A stretch of 64,000 nt of DNA, taken from Eucommia ulmoides. Its lineage: Eukaryota; Streptophyta; Magnoliopsida; Garryales; Eucommiaceae. Positions 47,285 to 58,825 of the stretch are shown here, piece after piece. The first letter of the stretch is position 1; every line of letters begins with the position of its first letter. The notes under the pieces are model-generated. The model was not told the origin of the DNA. It ran no database searches and saw nothing but the letters and a program-made list of their open reading frames with translations. The position numbers were made by a program, and so were the translations under genes. The stretch covers positions 8,280,818 through 8,344,817 of the forward strand of contig CM028335.1 in the NCBI GenBank assembly GCA_016647705.1. Reading direction: 5' to 3'.

Positions 47285-48499
47285 TGTTAGAATTTTTGAC
47301 TACTTTAATTGATTAATTAAAGTGAGACCTATTGATAAATTAATCAGATTATTATTCCGTTGCGTTCTTCATCGTTTGAGGATCGGTGTAGTATATTTAT
47401 ATACAAAAAAAATTAAATTTTGAATAAGATTTTAATTCTCAAAGGAACCTATTTGAAATTAGTTGAAGATATAATGGATGAGTTATCCCACATTGATTAA
47501 AAATGGAGAATTTGAGTTGTAAGGTATAGTTATCTTACATTACTTAGAAGGGAGAACTTGCGTTATAAGGTGTAGTTATCCCACATTGGTTGTGCACGAA
47601 AAACTCAAACTTGTATCAACTTACAAGTTGGGAACAAAGGCAAGTCACTAATCATCTAACTTTCAAACATTAATCGGGCCAGGTCAGGGTTTGGGTTGGG
47701 TCAATTTGATTCGTATTTTGATTGGGTTTTGGTCGAGTCGGGTCCGGTCTTAACTTGTTAGAATAGTTTAAAGTTTAAATAGTAACAGTTAAGCAATTAA
47801 TTAACTGCTTAACAGTTAATTTTGAATTAGTACCAATGAACAAGCATGAAGTTTCATTAGGTGACGGTTCACGTTAACGTTAACATGAACAAATTCTTTT
47901 TCAAAGTTGCATTCATTCAATGGTGACTTTGTGTCTTCTATAAATAGGTGACTCATCATTCATTTCATTTAGTCTCATACATAATATTATCACTTTATAT
48001 CACCCCCAAAGCACAAAAACATTTAGAATTTTGTAAGAGTTCAAGCATAAGTTTAGTTTGCTAGAAGTTTTCGTTTCAAGTACTTGTACAAAAAACATGA
48101 AGATCAATGTACCCTGGGAGGCATAGAGTCAAACTCTAATCTCGATCAACATCAATTCAATTCGTTGTTTGAATATTCAGGTAAGTTTCTTACTTAAAGT
48201 TTAAAACTTTGTTTCTATTACATTAACGTTAACATATTCCGTCATTGCTACTTCTTATTTTCTATTACGTAAATATTTACTTCCCTTCTCTATTGTTATT
48301 TTTATTTCTGTTACGTAAACGTTAATGTCACGATTCTAGTTTAGTATAGACTATAGATTCCTTCACAGAACTTTCATATTTTGATTTTACTGCTCATACA
48401 TGATTAGTTAATGTTCATATTAATATTGTTCAACTATTATTAGTTTTATTCCATGATTATTAAGTATTTATTTTGAAATTTCATTAATTACCACCAACA
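47285..48499 (+). repeat. 5' LTR of element H copy 2
   Basis: 1215 bp with TGTT...AACA ends. The back 820 bp align with the 3' LTR. The first 400 bp, with two 'tatcccacattg' / 'tatcttacatta' repeats, have no match elsewhere in the window. Confidence 0.8.
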
Positions 48500-49011
48500 A
48501 TCCTAAAGCAAATTTGATTTTTATATTAAACAATTTTAAGATAAATAATTTTGGGAATTTGTGTATTTTTAAAATTTGAAAATTCTTGTTTACTTAGATC
48601 TTAAAATGATATTTGACTATTTTAATTGCTTAGTTATAATATTGTTGGGACAATACTTGTTTATTGGTCATTTAAATTTTATCCGAAATAATTCTTGTTT
48701 CGGTAATATTGGATATGTGAATAAGAAATTAGTTATTGTACAAATCAGTAAATGTTCATGTTTTAAATCTGTTTCGTAAACATTGACATCCTATATCTGT
48801 TTCGTAAACATTGATGTACATAATCTATTATGTGAACATTAACATTCTGATTTGATTTTTGATTGTTATGTGAACGTTAACGTTTAGTTTCTGATTTGTG
48901 AAATGTTTGAATACTTAGTATGTGCTTTTGTTGTAAAGTATTTTTGGTTAAATTTTTGAAGTGTTTATTATACATTTGTTAAAATTGTAGACATACTAAT
49001 CTATTATAGCA

Positions 49012-50545
49012 ATTGAAAATACTACACCAATCAAGACGTCAAATGTGATGGCTCTTGTGACTCAGACCATAATCCCTGCGATGTCTACCCCATTGCCTAA
49101 GGCTGAAAAGCCTGACAAGTTGGATGGGAGCAACTTTAAAAGTTGGCAACAAATGATGATGTTCTACCTCACGACTTTGGGATTAGTTTGTTTTCTTAAA
49201 GAATATACTCCAGTTTTGGCTGAGAATGTCGATGATCATATAAAAGTTGTGGTAGAAGCATGGAAAGATTCTAACTATATGTGTCAGAACTACATCTTCA
49301 ATGCTCTCAGCAACTCTCTGTATAAAGTATATGAAAGAATTTCAACCTCCAAAGAACTGTGGAAATCTTCGGATAAAAAATATAAAACAAAGGACGCCGA
49401 CTCAAAGGAATTTGTAGTTAGAAAGTTCCTTAATTATGTAATGTTGGATTCCAAATCAATTGTAAATCAAGTCGAAGATCTTCAAGTCATTATACATGAC
49501 ATTCTCACTAAGGGATTGTCATTGAGTGAATCATTTCAAGTAACTTCTATCACTAAGAAGTTACCACCGACCTAGAGTGATTTCAAAAATTGTCTCAAGC
49601 ATAAACGCAAAGAGATAAACATTGAAGATCTAACTGTGAGGCTTAGAATTGAAGAAAAACATCGGTTTGCTGAGAATCCAGAAAGTCGTTATTCTAGGAA
49701 CTCAAAGGCAAATGTTGTGGAGGTTCGCAAGACCAATACGAACTGAAAGTTTCATACCCTTGGAACGAGTTAAAGCCTTGGTCCCAATGGAAAGAAAATG
49801 AAAAAATTCGAGAGGAACAGTTTCTCGTGTGGAAATGTTGGACACCGTGTAAGTGAATGCTGAGTAAAACGTAATGTAAAGAGGCCTACACATCCAACTA
49901 ACATAACTGAAGTCGAGCATCTAACTTTGGATGTTTCCGAAATGAATCTTTCAGCAATGGTGTCTCAGGTCAACCTAGTTGGCATCTCGAAAGAATGGTA
50001 CATGAAAACTGGGGCTACACGCCATATCTACTCAAACAAGATAATGTTTACCACCTACCAACTGGTGGATAAAAATGAAAAACTCTATATAGGAGACTCT
50101 TTTACTTCTAACGTTGATAGACAAGGAAGGATTGTAATGAAAATGAATTCTAGAAAGGAGTTTACTCTCAATGATGTACTTTATGTGTCGGACATTCTCA
50201 AAAATCTAGTCTCTGGATCTTTGATGAGTAAGAAGGGCTTTAAAATGGTCTTTGAGGCTGAAAAGATTGTAATAACAAAAAATGGAGTGTATGTGGAAAG
50301 GGGCTATATGAATTAAGGTCTCTTTAAATTAAATGTAATGACTGTGATTCAAAAAGCTAATAAAAACTACATCCTCCATTTATATGACTGAGTCAATTAA
50401 TGTTTGATAGGCTAGATTCAGACATGTTAATTATGATTCTTTACGTAAATGGATTAGTTTAGATTTATTGCCAAAATACAAAATTGGTTCAAATCATAAA
50501 TGTGAGACTTGTGTGGAATCCGAGTTGACTCGAACTTCTTTTTAA
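49012..50545 (+). pseudogene. Copia gag-protease-integrase start, broken (element H copy 2)
   Basis: The gag start codon seen in copy 1 is ATA here (near 49006), so the first ATG is 49045. Gag (KPDKLDGSNFKSWQQMMMFY) is longer than in copy 1, with LVCFLKEY kept where copy 1 has lost it. A stop at 49573-49575 ends it. The zinc knuckle (SFSCGNVGHRVSEC) is nearly whole and ends in a stop. In the protease motif WYMKTGATRH the catalytic Asp is Lys. Pol ends at HKCETCVESELTRTSF, the same deletion edge as copy 1. Confidence 0.85.
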
Positions 50546-50574
50546 TCCATCGAAATAAGTAATAAATGTGAGAC

Positions 50575-51500
50575 TCGGGGCCGGGTTTAGGTCGGGTCAA
50601 CCCAATCAATGATTCGGGTCAAATCTGGGTTGGGTCGGATCGGATATTGACCCGCTATAACAACTTAAATTTTAATTAGTGGTAGTTAAGCTATTAATTA
50701 ACTGCTTAATAGTTAATTTTGAATTAGCACTAATGAACAAACATGAAGGTTCATTGGTGACGATTTGTGTTAACGTTAATGCGAAACAGATGCCTTTCCA
50801 AAGTTGCATCTATTCAATAGTGGCTTGTAGCCTTCTATAAATATGAGACTTCTCATTCATTTCATTTAGTCTCATACATGACATTATCACTTCATATCAC
50901 CACCAAAGCACAAAAATATTTAGAAATTTGTGAGAGTTCAAGCACAAATCTAGTTCGCCGCAATTTTTTGTGTTAAGTGCTTGTACAATAAACTTAAAGA
51001 TCGTTATACCCTGAGAGGTAAACATTCATTCAACTATTAGCACCAGTGTGGGGCACAAATCTACTTTAAGGGCATAGAGTCAAACTCTAACATCGATCTA
51101 TGTCAATTCAATTCGTTGTTTGAATATCCGGATAAGTTTTTTATTTAAAGATTAAAACTCTATTTCTGCTATGTTAATGTTAACACATTTTTTCATCACT
51201 ACTTTTTATGTTTATGTTACATTAACATTAATACATTATATCACTGCTACTGTTTATGTTTTTGCTACATAAACATTTAGTTCCCTTCTCTGTTGTTGTT
51301 TCTATTTCAGTTACGTAAACGTAAATATCATGATTATGGTTTATTATACACTTTAGATTGCTTCACAGAACTTTCATATTTTGATTTTGCTACCCATACA
51401 TGATTAGTTAATGTTTATATTAATATTGTTTAACTATTATTAGTTTTATTCGAAAATTATTTGAGTATTTATTTTAAAATTTCGCTAATTATCACCAACA
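50575..51500 (+). repeat. Shortened 3' LTR of element H copy 2
   Basis: It aligns with 2825-3751 more closely than with its own 5' LTR, as expected if the whole locus was duplicated after the element had aged. Confidence 0.75.
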
Positions 51501-51505
51501 CCATT

Positions 51506-52253
51506 CCCCTCCTAGGATGGATGATCACGTCCTCAACTGGGCCTTTGCAAGCCCAACAATAGATATATATGTGTGGATTATGTTCATTTGTACTTGCGAG
51601 CCTGACCCATGGGCCCACCATCTTTCTCCTATAATCATGGTATAATCAAGTAAGATTAGACCTTAACCTATTTTAGTTAAGGCCTAATACTTCTTCTTCG
51701 CCTGCTTTAGGACTCTACAAAATTCAATGTTCTCCCTTATAAATACGGTATTGCCTCAAAGGTTCAGGTAACCCATTAATTACATTTCTGATAGGTTTAC
51801 TTGCCCGAACTAGATAATTTATTCTTACGCCAGATTAATTTGGTTGGGCAATGCCTTGTTTGGTCTTTCTCTATGTTATCGGCAGACAGATCGTGCATTG
51901 GGTGAAATCCTATTCTGTATTAGGTAGCTTGGACAACATCTACTTGATTAGTACTCTTTATTCATTTGTGAAAAATTTTGTGCACCAATACCATTTTTTT
52001 TTAGATGGACTAATGAACAAAATCTTGTAAATTCATAATTGTAGATAGCCATAACTTGCCAAATTAAACATCAAAGCTAATTAGATTCCATGAGCAAAAG
52101 CTCAAACACAAACTAACAATGCACATGACTCAAACTTGGATTCTTTCCCCCTTTTGTTGTGGTTGTCACTTGCCACATAATTTACCTTAACAATATTGTC
52201 AAGATATAAAATTCCAAAAGTAGATAAAAACATCAATTAAATGAGTTCATGTA
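51506..52253. other. Shared non-coding flank, second copy
   Basis: Counterpart of 3752-4504. No gene. Confidence 0.5.
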
Positions 52254-52416
52254 TGTTAATGTATTATATGGACTTGGCCAATGTGGTCCATTAGGGCAAA
52301 AAACCCTAACCCCTACTCCCCTATAAATATGTGTACATATCATTGTATCATGTAATATCTCTTTCACATATATCAATATATGATTCCTATTATCTTATTT
52401 CTCAATTATCTTAACA
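52254..52416 (+). repeat. Short 5' LTR of copia family C, copy 2
   Basis: 163 bp, TGTTA...TAACA, with 'cccctataaatatgtg' as TATA region. Confidence 0.85.
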
Positions 52417-52430
52417 TGGTATCAAGAGCA
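52417..52430 (+). promoter_or_regulatory. Primer-binding site of copia C
   Basis: TGGTATCAAGAGCA, tRNA-Met type, directly after the LTR. Confidence 0.85.
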
Positions 52431-53148
52431 AGTCTTTCCTAGACCTGTTCTTCCTAAAATTTTCAAAACCCTAAAAGCTTCCGCCGCTGCCATCATTATT
52501 CTCCCGAGACTTTTGTTGCTACTGTAAGCTTCATCCATGCTACAGTATCAGAAACCACCATACCACCATATTTGTCTTGCGGAGACGAACACAACGCCAT
52601 CAAACTCACCATCACCAGAGATTAGACGTGTCTTCACACGCCCAAAACAACACGCAGTACCACCACATCTCGTCATCTCGAATTTTGGGCTCTACTGCCT
52701 CAACCAAGGCTCACAATCCATTATACAATATACCATCAAAACTGTCTCGACAAAACAATTCCAACAATGTAAATAACCTCCAGATCTGACGCTTCATACA
52801 CCCTCACGGCAGCCTAAGTGTTCTTGGACTAGATTCACATACTGCCGCCACTTTTCAACATACTCACTGACACGTGAGCCCTAAACACCATGTCAGAACC
52901 ACGTCAGTTCCACCTCAGCGTCATGTCAGTGCCTGATAGTCACATCACCGGTTTCTCCCAAGGTAACTTCTTTGACCGGTTTGGGTATCTTTGGACCTAT
53001 TTTTTTTTATAAAGTTGAATCAATTCCTATGGTTTTTTGACTTTTCAGTTTTGTTTCCGGCCTCTGTTTTGTGATTTGAGGCTTACAGAACATAATTCTT
53101 TTTATATTTTTCTGGTTTCAACACTGGTTTACTTCACTCTTTATACCT

Positions 53149-53877
53149 ATGACTGAATCAGACTTACCACGGGTAATCACTACTGTTCTGGATGAATCTA
53201 ATTATGTTGTGTGGGCTCAAGAAATGTATAGTTTCCTCCGTGGATGAAAATTGTGGCGTTACGTGACTGGAGATATTACTGAACCCAAGAAGAGGGATGA
53301 CGAATATGCTGACAAATATATTGATCGTCTAGAGGACTGAGATAGCAAAAATCACCAGATTCTCACATGGTTTTGTGCCACCATTATCCCAGAGATCAAA
53401 CTTCAATTTGGTATACTCCATACAACCAAAGAAGCTTGGGATCTTATGCAGTAACGCTACACCAAGACAAACATCTCAAATTGGTTTCGTCTTCTTTCCA
53501 TTATTTATAGCATGCGCCAAGAACATGGGCAAACTGTCAACAATTTTCTATCTCAGATGACTGCTCTATGGAACCAGTTGGCCCTCACTAAGCCAACTTG
53601 GGAAGGCACAAAAGATGCCAACCAATGTTCATGGAAAGTATCAAACTGAGACACGTATTATGCAATTCCTAGTAGGCTTGAGAGAGGAATTTGAGCCTGT
53701 ACGAGCGTCAATCTTACACAGGGGCACGATACCTTCTCTAAATTAAGTCATTTATGATCTACTCAGAGAAGAAACACGTATTTCCACATTACAACGATCT
53801 CATACAGATGTTGCCCTTGCAGCATTATTTGCTCCTGCAGCACCAGTTACTCTTGCTACACCAGCTGCCAAGGCCAT
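53149..53877 (+). pseudogene. Copia C gag, broken by stops and by element F
   Basis: ATG 53149 opens MTESDLPRVITTVLDESNYV, then VWAQEMYSFLRG-stop, with KLWRYVTGDITEPKKRDDEY and YADKYIDRLED following. This is the usual gag start of copia elements with short LTRs. Later frames give TVNNFLSQMTALWNQLALTK. It stops at 53877 where gypsy LTR F begins. The gag continues near 58826 with the zinc knuckle. Confidence 0.85.
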
Positions 53878-53955
53878 TGATAGGTTGAAAATACCTATCT
53901 ATTTCCAAGCTAAATTTGGTAGTTTTTTAGTGTTTCTATAATGTTTTAGTTCGTT

Positions 53956-54957
53956 TGTAAGACCTCAATCGTAGCATATACGTCATTTCAGTTGTATTTT
54001 AGAGTAATTGTGAAAATTCGGGGTGAAACTAGAACAATTAAAAATTCAAATAAAAAGTCTAGGAGTCAAATTGAAAATATAGAAACAATAAATCCCAACT
54101 TAGGGAGGTAAATTGACATTTAACTTTTAAATTAAACTCACAGGGGGTGAAATTGAAAATCTTAGAAACTTTTAAAAGTTGAAATGGATTAAAATCAAAG
54201 TTTAAAGGAAGTTGGTGGAGTAAAGAGTAATTAATTAAAAAAAAAGTTTATTATACATATACATATACATAAATAGGCAGTCGGAGGAGCAACTGGCCGG
54301 TAGGGAATTGGAGAGAGAAACGACGTGGCACGCTTGGATTAAATCAACCCACTAAAATCATGCATGTGAAGGGATCAAGAAACTCATGATCAAGGATCTG
54401 GAATCAATTCTAAAAATAAGAGAAAAATCTAGAGAGAGAGAGGGGAAGAGAGGATTGATGGTGGTGACGTCGGCCGGCGGAGGGTGATCGTCACTGGGTG
54501 GTTTGTCGACCGTATAGGTAGATGTTTTTGATCTTTCGTGTGTGAGTAGGCTGTTCCGTCGTCCGGCCGTCGTCGTCGTTGCTGCATGCGTGTGCGTGAT
54601 CAGTTGTAGTTACCGGCGGTAGGACGTTGTCCGTGGGTATGTGTGGGTTTAGTTGTGGGTCTATGTTTCGGTTGAGGGTGTGCGTGTTTCTGGTATGTGT
54701 GTGTGTCGCCATTGATCGTTTGGCCGGCGGTGAGTGAGAACTAGTGAGAGAGAGAATGTCGTCGGCCAGTCTGTTTCGATGTATGCGTGTGCGTCGACGG
54801 TGATGCTACGCGATTCATCGCCGTCATTCGGTAAGAGTGTGTGTGTGTGTGTGTGTATGTCGTCGATCGGCCGCTGTGGTGTGGGCGTGAGGTTGCTGGC
54901 TATTGATCGGCGTGAGCGTGCCGGCGAGAACCCAGTCGGCGGAATAGGAAATTTAAA

Positions 54958-54997
<40 letters not shown>

Positions 54998-56522
54998 AAA
55001 AATAAATAAATATACACAAACAGCCCCAACAAAATCCAAAATCCATTTCGTGGCCGACGGATGATTTGGAATAGGTAAAATTTCAATCGATTATTAATTT
55101 TCATTTAGCGTTACAAATCCTAAAATCGTAATAATTTTGTAACGATTAATTAATTTTAATTACATGGTACATAAAATAGTAACGATTCGGAATATATGGT
55201 CTGCATTGCATGATTCAGATGTTTTAGATAAGAAATTAATTTAGTCTCTATCACTATTAGGCTCGCAGGCACCAGTGTCCTGATAGAGTATGGTCAGTGA
55301 AGGTTTTGGAGAGCGGTTAACAAGGTGAGTGTACTGTCTACTTACCAAACTATTTTTCTATGTATATACATGATGAAATATGAATTTACTGAACTGTATG
55401 AATTTATAAATGATATGGATCAAACCGAATTTGGGAAAGTTGGTAAACTGGATTTTCGAAAGATTTCAGTGGTTTTCGAAATGAAGTTGAAAATGAATTT
55501 TTGTTGGATTTGGTGAAATCATACGGTGTTTTTAAAAGAGAATATTAAACATCTGTTTTTCAAAAAAAATCTTGGTTTTCTAAAAATAAATGGTGGAAAA
55601 GTGGTTTTGATAAAATCAGACGTTTTCTTTAAAAGAAAGTGTGAAATATGATTTTTGAATTTAAAAGTTGGTTTTGAGAAAAAGAGATAGACGTGGTGAT
55701 TTGACGATATTTATTGAGTTGTGATTCGATGATGTTGTATTTGATTTGACGATGCCACAGTATTTATTTGTTTCGGTAGATTGATGTTATCCGCTTCGGT
55801 GGAGTGATGTTATCCGCTTCGGCGGAGTGATGTTTATCTGCTTCGGCAGAGTGATGTTAGACGTTTATACTGCACAGTGATTATCCGTTTCGGCGGAGTG
55901 ATGGGTGTTCGTAAGAAGGCATATCCTACTCTTGGTACGGTACCGTTTCAAACTCCCGATCGTGAGGTTAAAACGATCACTAGGACTGGCCAGTGTGTGT
56001 GTGTTTGAGATGTGGTGTTTTACTTATATTGAGTAATTTATTATTTACCCTAGTGATTGGTATGTTTTTATATTAGATGGATTTGGATGAAACTTATCTA
56101 TATCACCTTATTTTCAATACTTATATACTCGAGATTTTACAAGCTATGTGGTGTTTATATACTTACATTTGATCCATTTAGATGTTATAGATATAAATTC
56201 TTATTATAAAATATTTTTACTAAGAAGACAGTGCACTCACAGGTACAACAGCTAGGAGTCGGTCCCGTACTGGCACTAGATAGAGCTGCGTGATGGAGTC
56301 ATATAGGCGATTGAGAGAAGCTGTGAAAGGCGAACCTATAAAAGGTTCATGGATAAATACTTTTAGTTAGTAAAATTTCTGGACGGGTGTGTCTCCCATA
56401 ATAGATGTTTGTATTATACAGTGGGTGTATATTGTCATTTATTTGGTTATTTGGGTATTGGTGATGTCATGTTGTAGTCACGCCAGTCTCGGGATGACAG
56501 GTGTCCGGGACGGGTTGTGACA
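53956..56522 (+). mobile_element. Solo LTR G of a gypsy element (2567 bp)
   Basis: TGTAAGACCTCAATCG...CGGGTTGTGACA, flanked by TCGTT on both sides (53951-53955, 56523-56527). This end pair is common in chromovirus-type gypsy LTRs. It includes (GT)n at 54837, a run of about 35 A at 54958-54994, and a hairpin array at 55766-55905. It is the youngest of three nested insertions. Confidence 0.9.
55766..55905 (+). repeat. Tandem UUCG-hairpin array in solo LTR G
   Basis: Five 23-24 bp units lie at 55766-55788, 55789-55811, 55812-55834, 55835-55858 and 55883-55905, with one degenerate unit between the last two. Each has a five-base-pair stem closed on TTCG, for example CCGC-TTCG-GCGG. Stem changes are wobble or compensatory (CTGC-TTCG-GCAG in unit 4). 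Confidence 0.85.
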
Positions 56523-57862
56523 TCGTTTATATTCGTTTTTATGTAAATTGGGTGTAGGGATATAAACGGTTGATAATTAAGTAAATTGGTAGGAAATCAA
56601 TGGAAAAACGTTGAAGAAGATCAAAGTTCTGAAACTGCAGCCTCACCGCTGCAACGCTGAGCCCCATCGCTGCAGCTCTAGTGTAAAGGGTTGCTGACCC
56701 TTAACTGCCGCAGTGGTGGCCTTGACCGCTACAGCGGTGGCCTTCACCGCTGCAGCGGTAAAAGGGTCAATAACATTCTGCCCAACCACCATTGCAGTCC
56801 TGAAAGAACAGGAGGCCAACTGCTTTACCACCACTGCAATGATGCTTTAACCAGTTGTCTTTGATATTTATCAAATAGTTTTGGATATTTTGGACTCCTA
56901 CTTGATCACCTCTTTCCCAACACCATAGACCACATTTTTGGGGACTTCTTGAGAGCTCCAAGACATACCAACAAGAGGAGTTAATCAAATTGGAGAAGAA
57001 AAAATAAGATCGGAGCGAAAATCACGGACATGGAGCCATCTATTCTTCAGATAACGGCTATTCTCCCTTGTTTCTCTCTTTGTTTCTTAAACCCTTGTTG
57101 GTATTTGATGTTGTTTGGCTTGTTTGTAGTTGAATATTTGGTTAAGCCATGTATAGCTAAACATATATTGTCTAGGGTTTGATGTAGTTCATGATAACGT
57201 GGTTTGAATAAATTGATGTTTTGTTAACGGTTGTTCATTTGTATTCGATTGTGTTTAGCGTTATTTTACTTCCATTATATGTTTGTTATGATATATTGAG
57301 AATAAGGGGTTTGAGACTCAGGAAAGATAACCTCGGATTCGGACTAGGGTTTAAACACAACGCAGCGATCTAATGAATCAGGAGATTATTAGAAAGTGTG
57401 CAATCTGTGGGGTTGGTACGAGACTCATTTGATCATTTAGACGCTAGATAGGGATATTAGTGTCAACGTGAATTTTCATATTCATTCACTTTACACTCAG
57501 GAGAAGTAGTGAGTGAGTTTTGGATACCTAAATTGTCGGATAGTTTGAATACCGTTAAAATTAACTAGACTAAAACGAACACGTTTAAGTGAACGAAGTT
57601 AATCCCTAGATAATATATTCCCATAAACGTCATATTAGTATTATAGTATAATTAGTAATTAATTTAGTTTAGTTTTATTATTTCTCTTTAAAAAAAAAAC
57701 ATAAAATTAGATCGCCTAGATAATGTTTGGTTACGACAATCGCAGTACTTAACGACAATTTAATCCAATTCCTATGGATATGACAACCCTTACTCTTCGA
57801 GATATATTAAAACTTGACTCATACACTTGTAGTAAAAGTAGCAACGTAATATTTCACTACCA

Positions 57863-57890
57863 AGTTTTTAGCACCGTTGCTGGAGATTGG
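57863..57890 (+). promoter_or_regulatory. Degenerate gypsy primer-binding site
   Basis: 'agtttttagcaccgttgctg' follows LTR F directly. Tat/Athila-type elements normally have tggcgccgttgccgggga at this place, so three or four bases have changed. Confidence 0.75.
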
Positions 57891-57977
57891 TTTTTAGATT
57901 GTTGTTGATATTGTGAATAAGTAATTTGATTTTAATTTAGGCATTTGTTTTATTTTTAATTTTTTTTTTAGTTTTGT

Positions 57978-58790
57978 TTGTCTTGCGAGGTACTTGAAGC
58001 TGTCTCATCAACAAGTCCCTCAAGTTTTTTTCAACGGGATTCCAAGCCATTCTATTGTGCTTGGGAACGGTACAATGAGTTGGTATTTCGGTTCCTCAAT
58101 CATAGTTTCCCAAGGGAGTGTCAATTACTGAACTTTCTCAACGGGTTACAAGCCACAACAAGAACTTGGGTGGAAGAAGGACATGATACCATCTCATTCG
58201 ATCAACTAACCGCGGACGAAACCTATTGGTTGTTGGAAGACATGGCAGAATTTGATTTTTAGAGTTGGAATTATTCAACAAGCTACCAAAGCTTGGGAGA
58301 TAATTCCAACGTTTCGGCGCCATGGATTGACACCTCGGACCAACATGTGGAGTCTTCCCCCACCTTGGAAGAGATGTTAGCTGAATTTATGGGGAAGACT
58401 CAGGCTTTCTGGAGGAAAACACATGACCATATCAATGAGCATGAGGATTATCTTGACAATATTGAGAGAATGTGCATTGATATTGATGTGACCGTAAAGT
58501 CCCTCAAGACATAAATCGGTCAACTTATTTGTTTTATTGAGGTCGAATCAGAAGTGATGGCATTGAGAGATACAAAAGTCACATCTATATGTAAAAGCTA
58601 CCATGAGGAACCGAATGCAAGCGGTAGGAAATTGGGAGCATTCAACGAATGACAAGAAAACCCAAGAATGGATTGACGATGCAGAATCACATGATGACAA
58701 TTGTGGTTCTTCACCATTTGAGATCCAAATTTTGATGCCACTTCCGATCCAAGATGATCGCATCTATGAGGATCCGATGTGACGCACTTG
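57978..58790 (+). pseudogene. Ty3/gypsy gag of element F, truncated
   Basis: SFFQRDSKPFYCAWERYNEL and FPRECQLLNFLNGLQATTRT match the retrotransposon gag domain of Athila/Tat elements (S-L-x-E-A-W-E-R-F-K, F-Y-N-G-L). After a stop at 58260 come MLAEFMGKTQAFWRKTHDHI and a helical tail ending SLKT-stop-IGQL. Copia C sequence resumes by about 58826 without a 3' LTR, so the element's right part was deleted. Confidence 0.8.
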
Positions 58791-58825
58791 TTTTCCACCA
58801 TTTTCTAGCACTGTTTATTCAAGCC

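Larger units (their letters stand above)
47285..51500 (+). mobile_element. Copia element H, copy 2 (both ends present)
   Basis: It runs from TGTTAG (47285) to CCAACA (51500) with CCATT on each side (47280-47284, 51501-51505). The 5' LTR is 47285-48499 (1215 bp). Its gag-protease region is 49012-50545. Most of pol is deleted, and the 3' LTR is shortened (about 50575-51500). No usual tRNA-Met primer site follows the 5' LTR ('atcctaaagcaaatttg'). Confidence 0.85.
53878..57862 (+). repeat. Gypsy LTR F, interrupted by solo LTR G
   Basis: It starts TGATAGGTTGAAAATACC and ends TTTCACTACCA. Without the 2572-bp insertion it is 1413 bp, like its relatives D and the reverse copy at 41551. It contains palindromes ACCGCTACAGCGGT and ACCGCTGCAGCGGT at 56725-56760. 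Confidence 0.85.

Noticed and set aside
48500-48520. Primer-binding site after the 5' LTR of element H
   Set aside because: The sequence does not match the tRNA-Met-type site seen in copia C, and I could not match another tRNA end with confidence.
54661-55104. 147-codon minus-strand frame in solo LTR G
   Set aside because: It reads through the poly-A run as poly-Phe and through (GT)n. It is low-complexity sequence in an LTR, with no domain.
55766-55905. CRISPR-like array
   Set aside because: This is plant nuclear DNA, and the units are contiguous without spacers. It is a minisatellite of hairpins inside an LTR.
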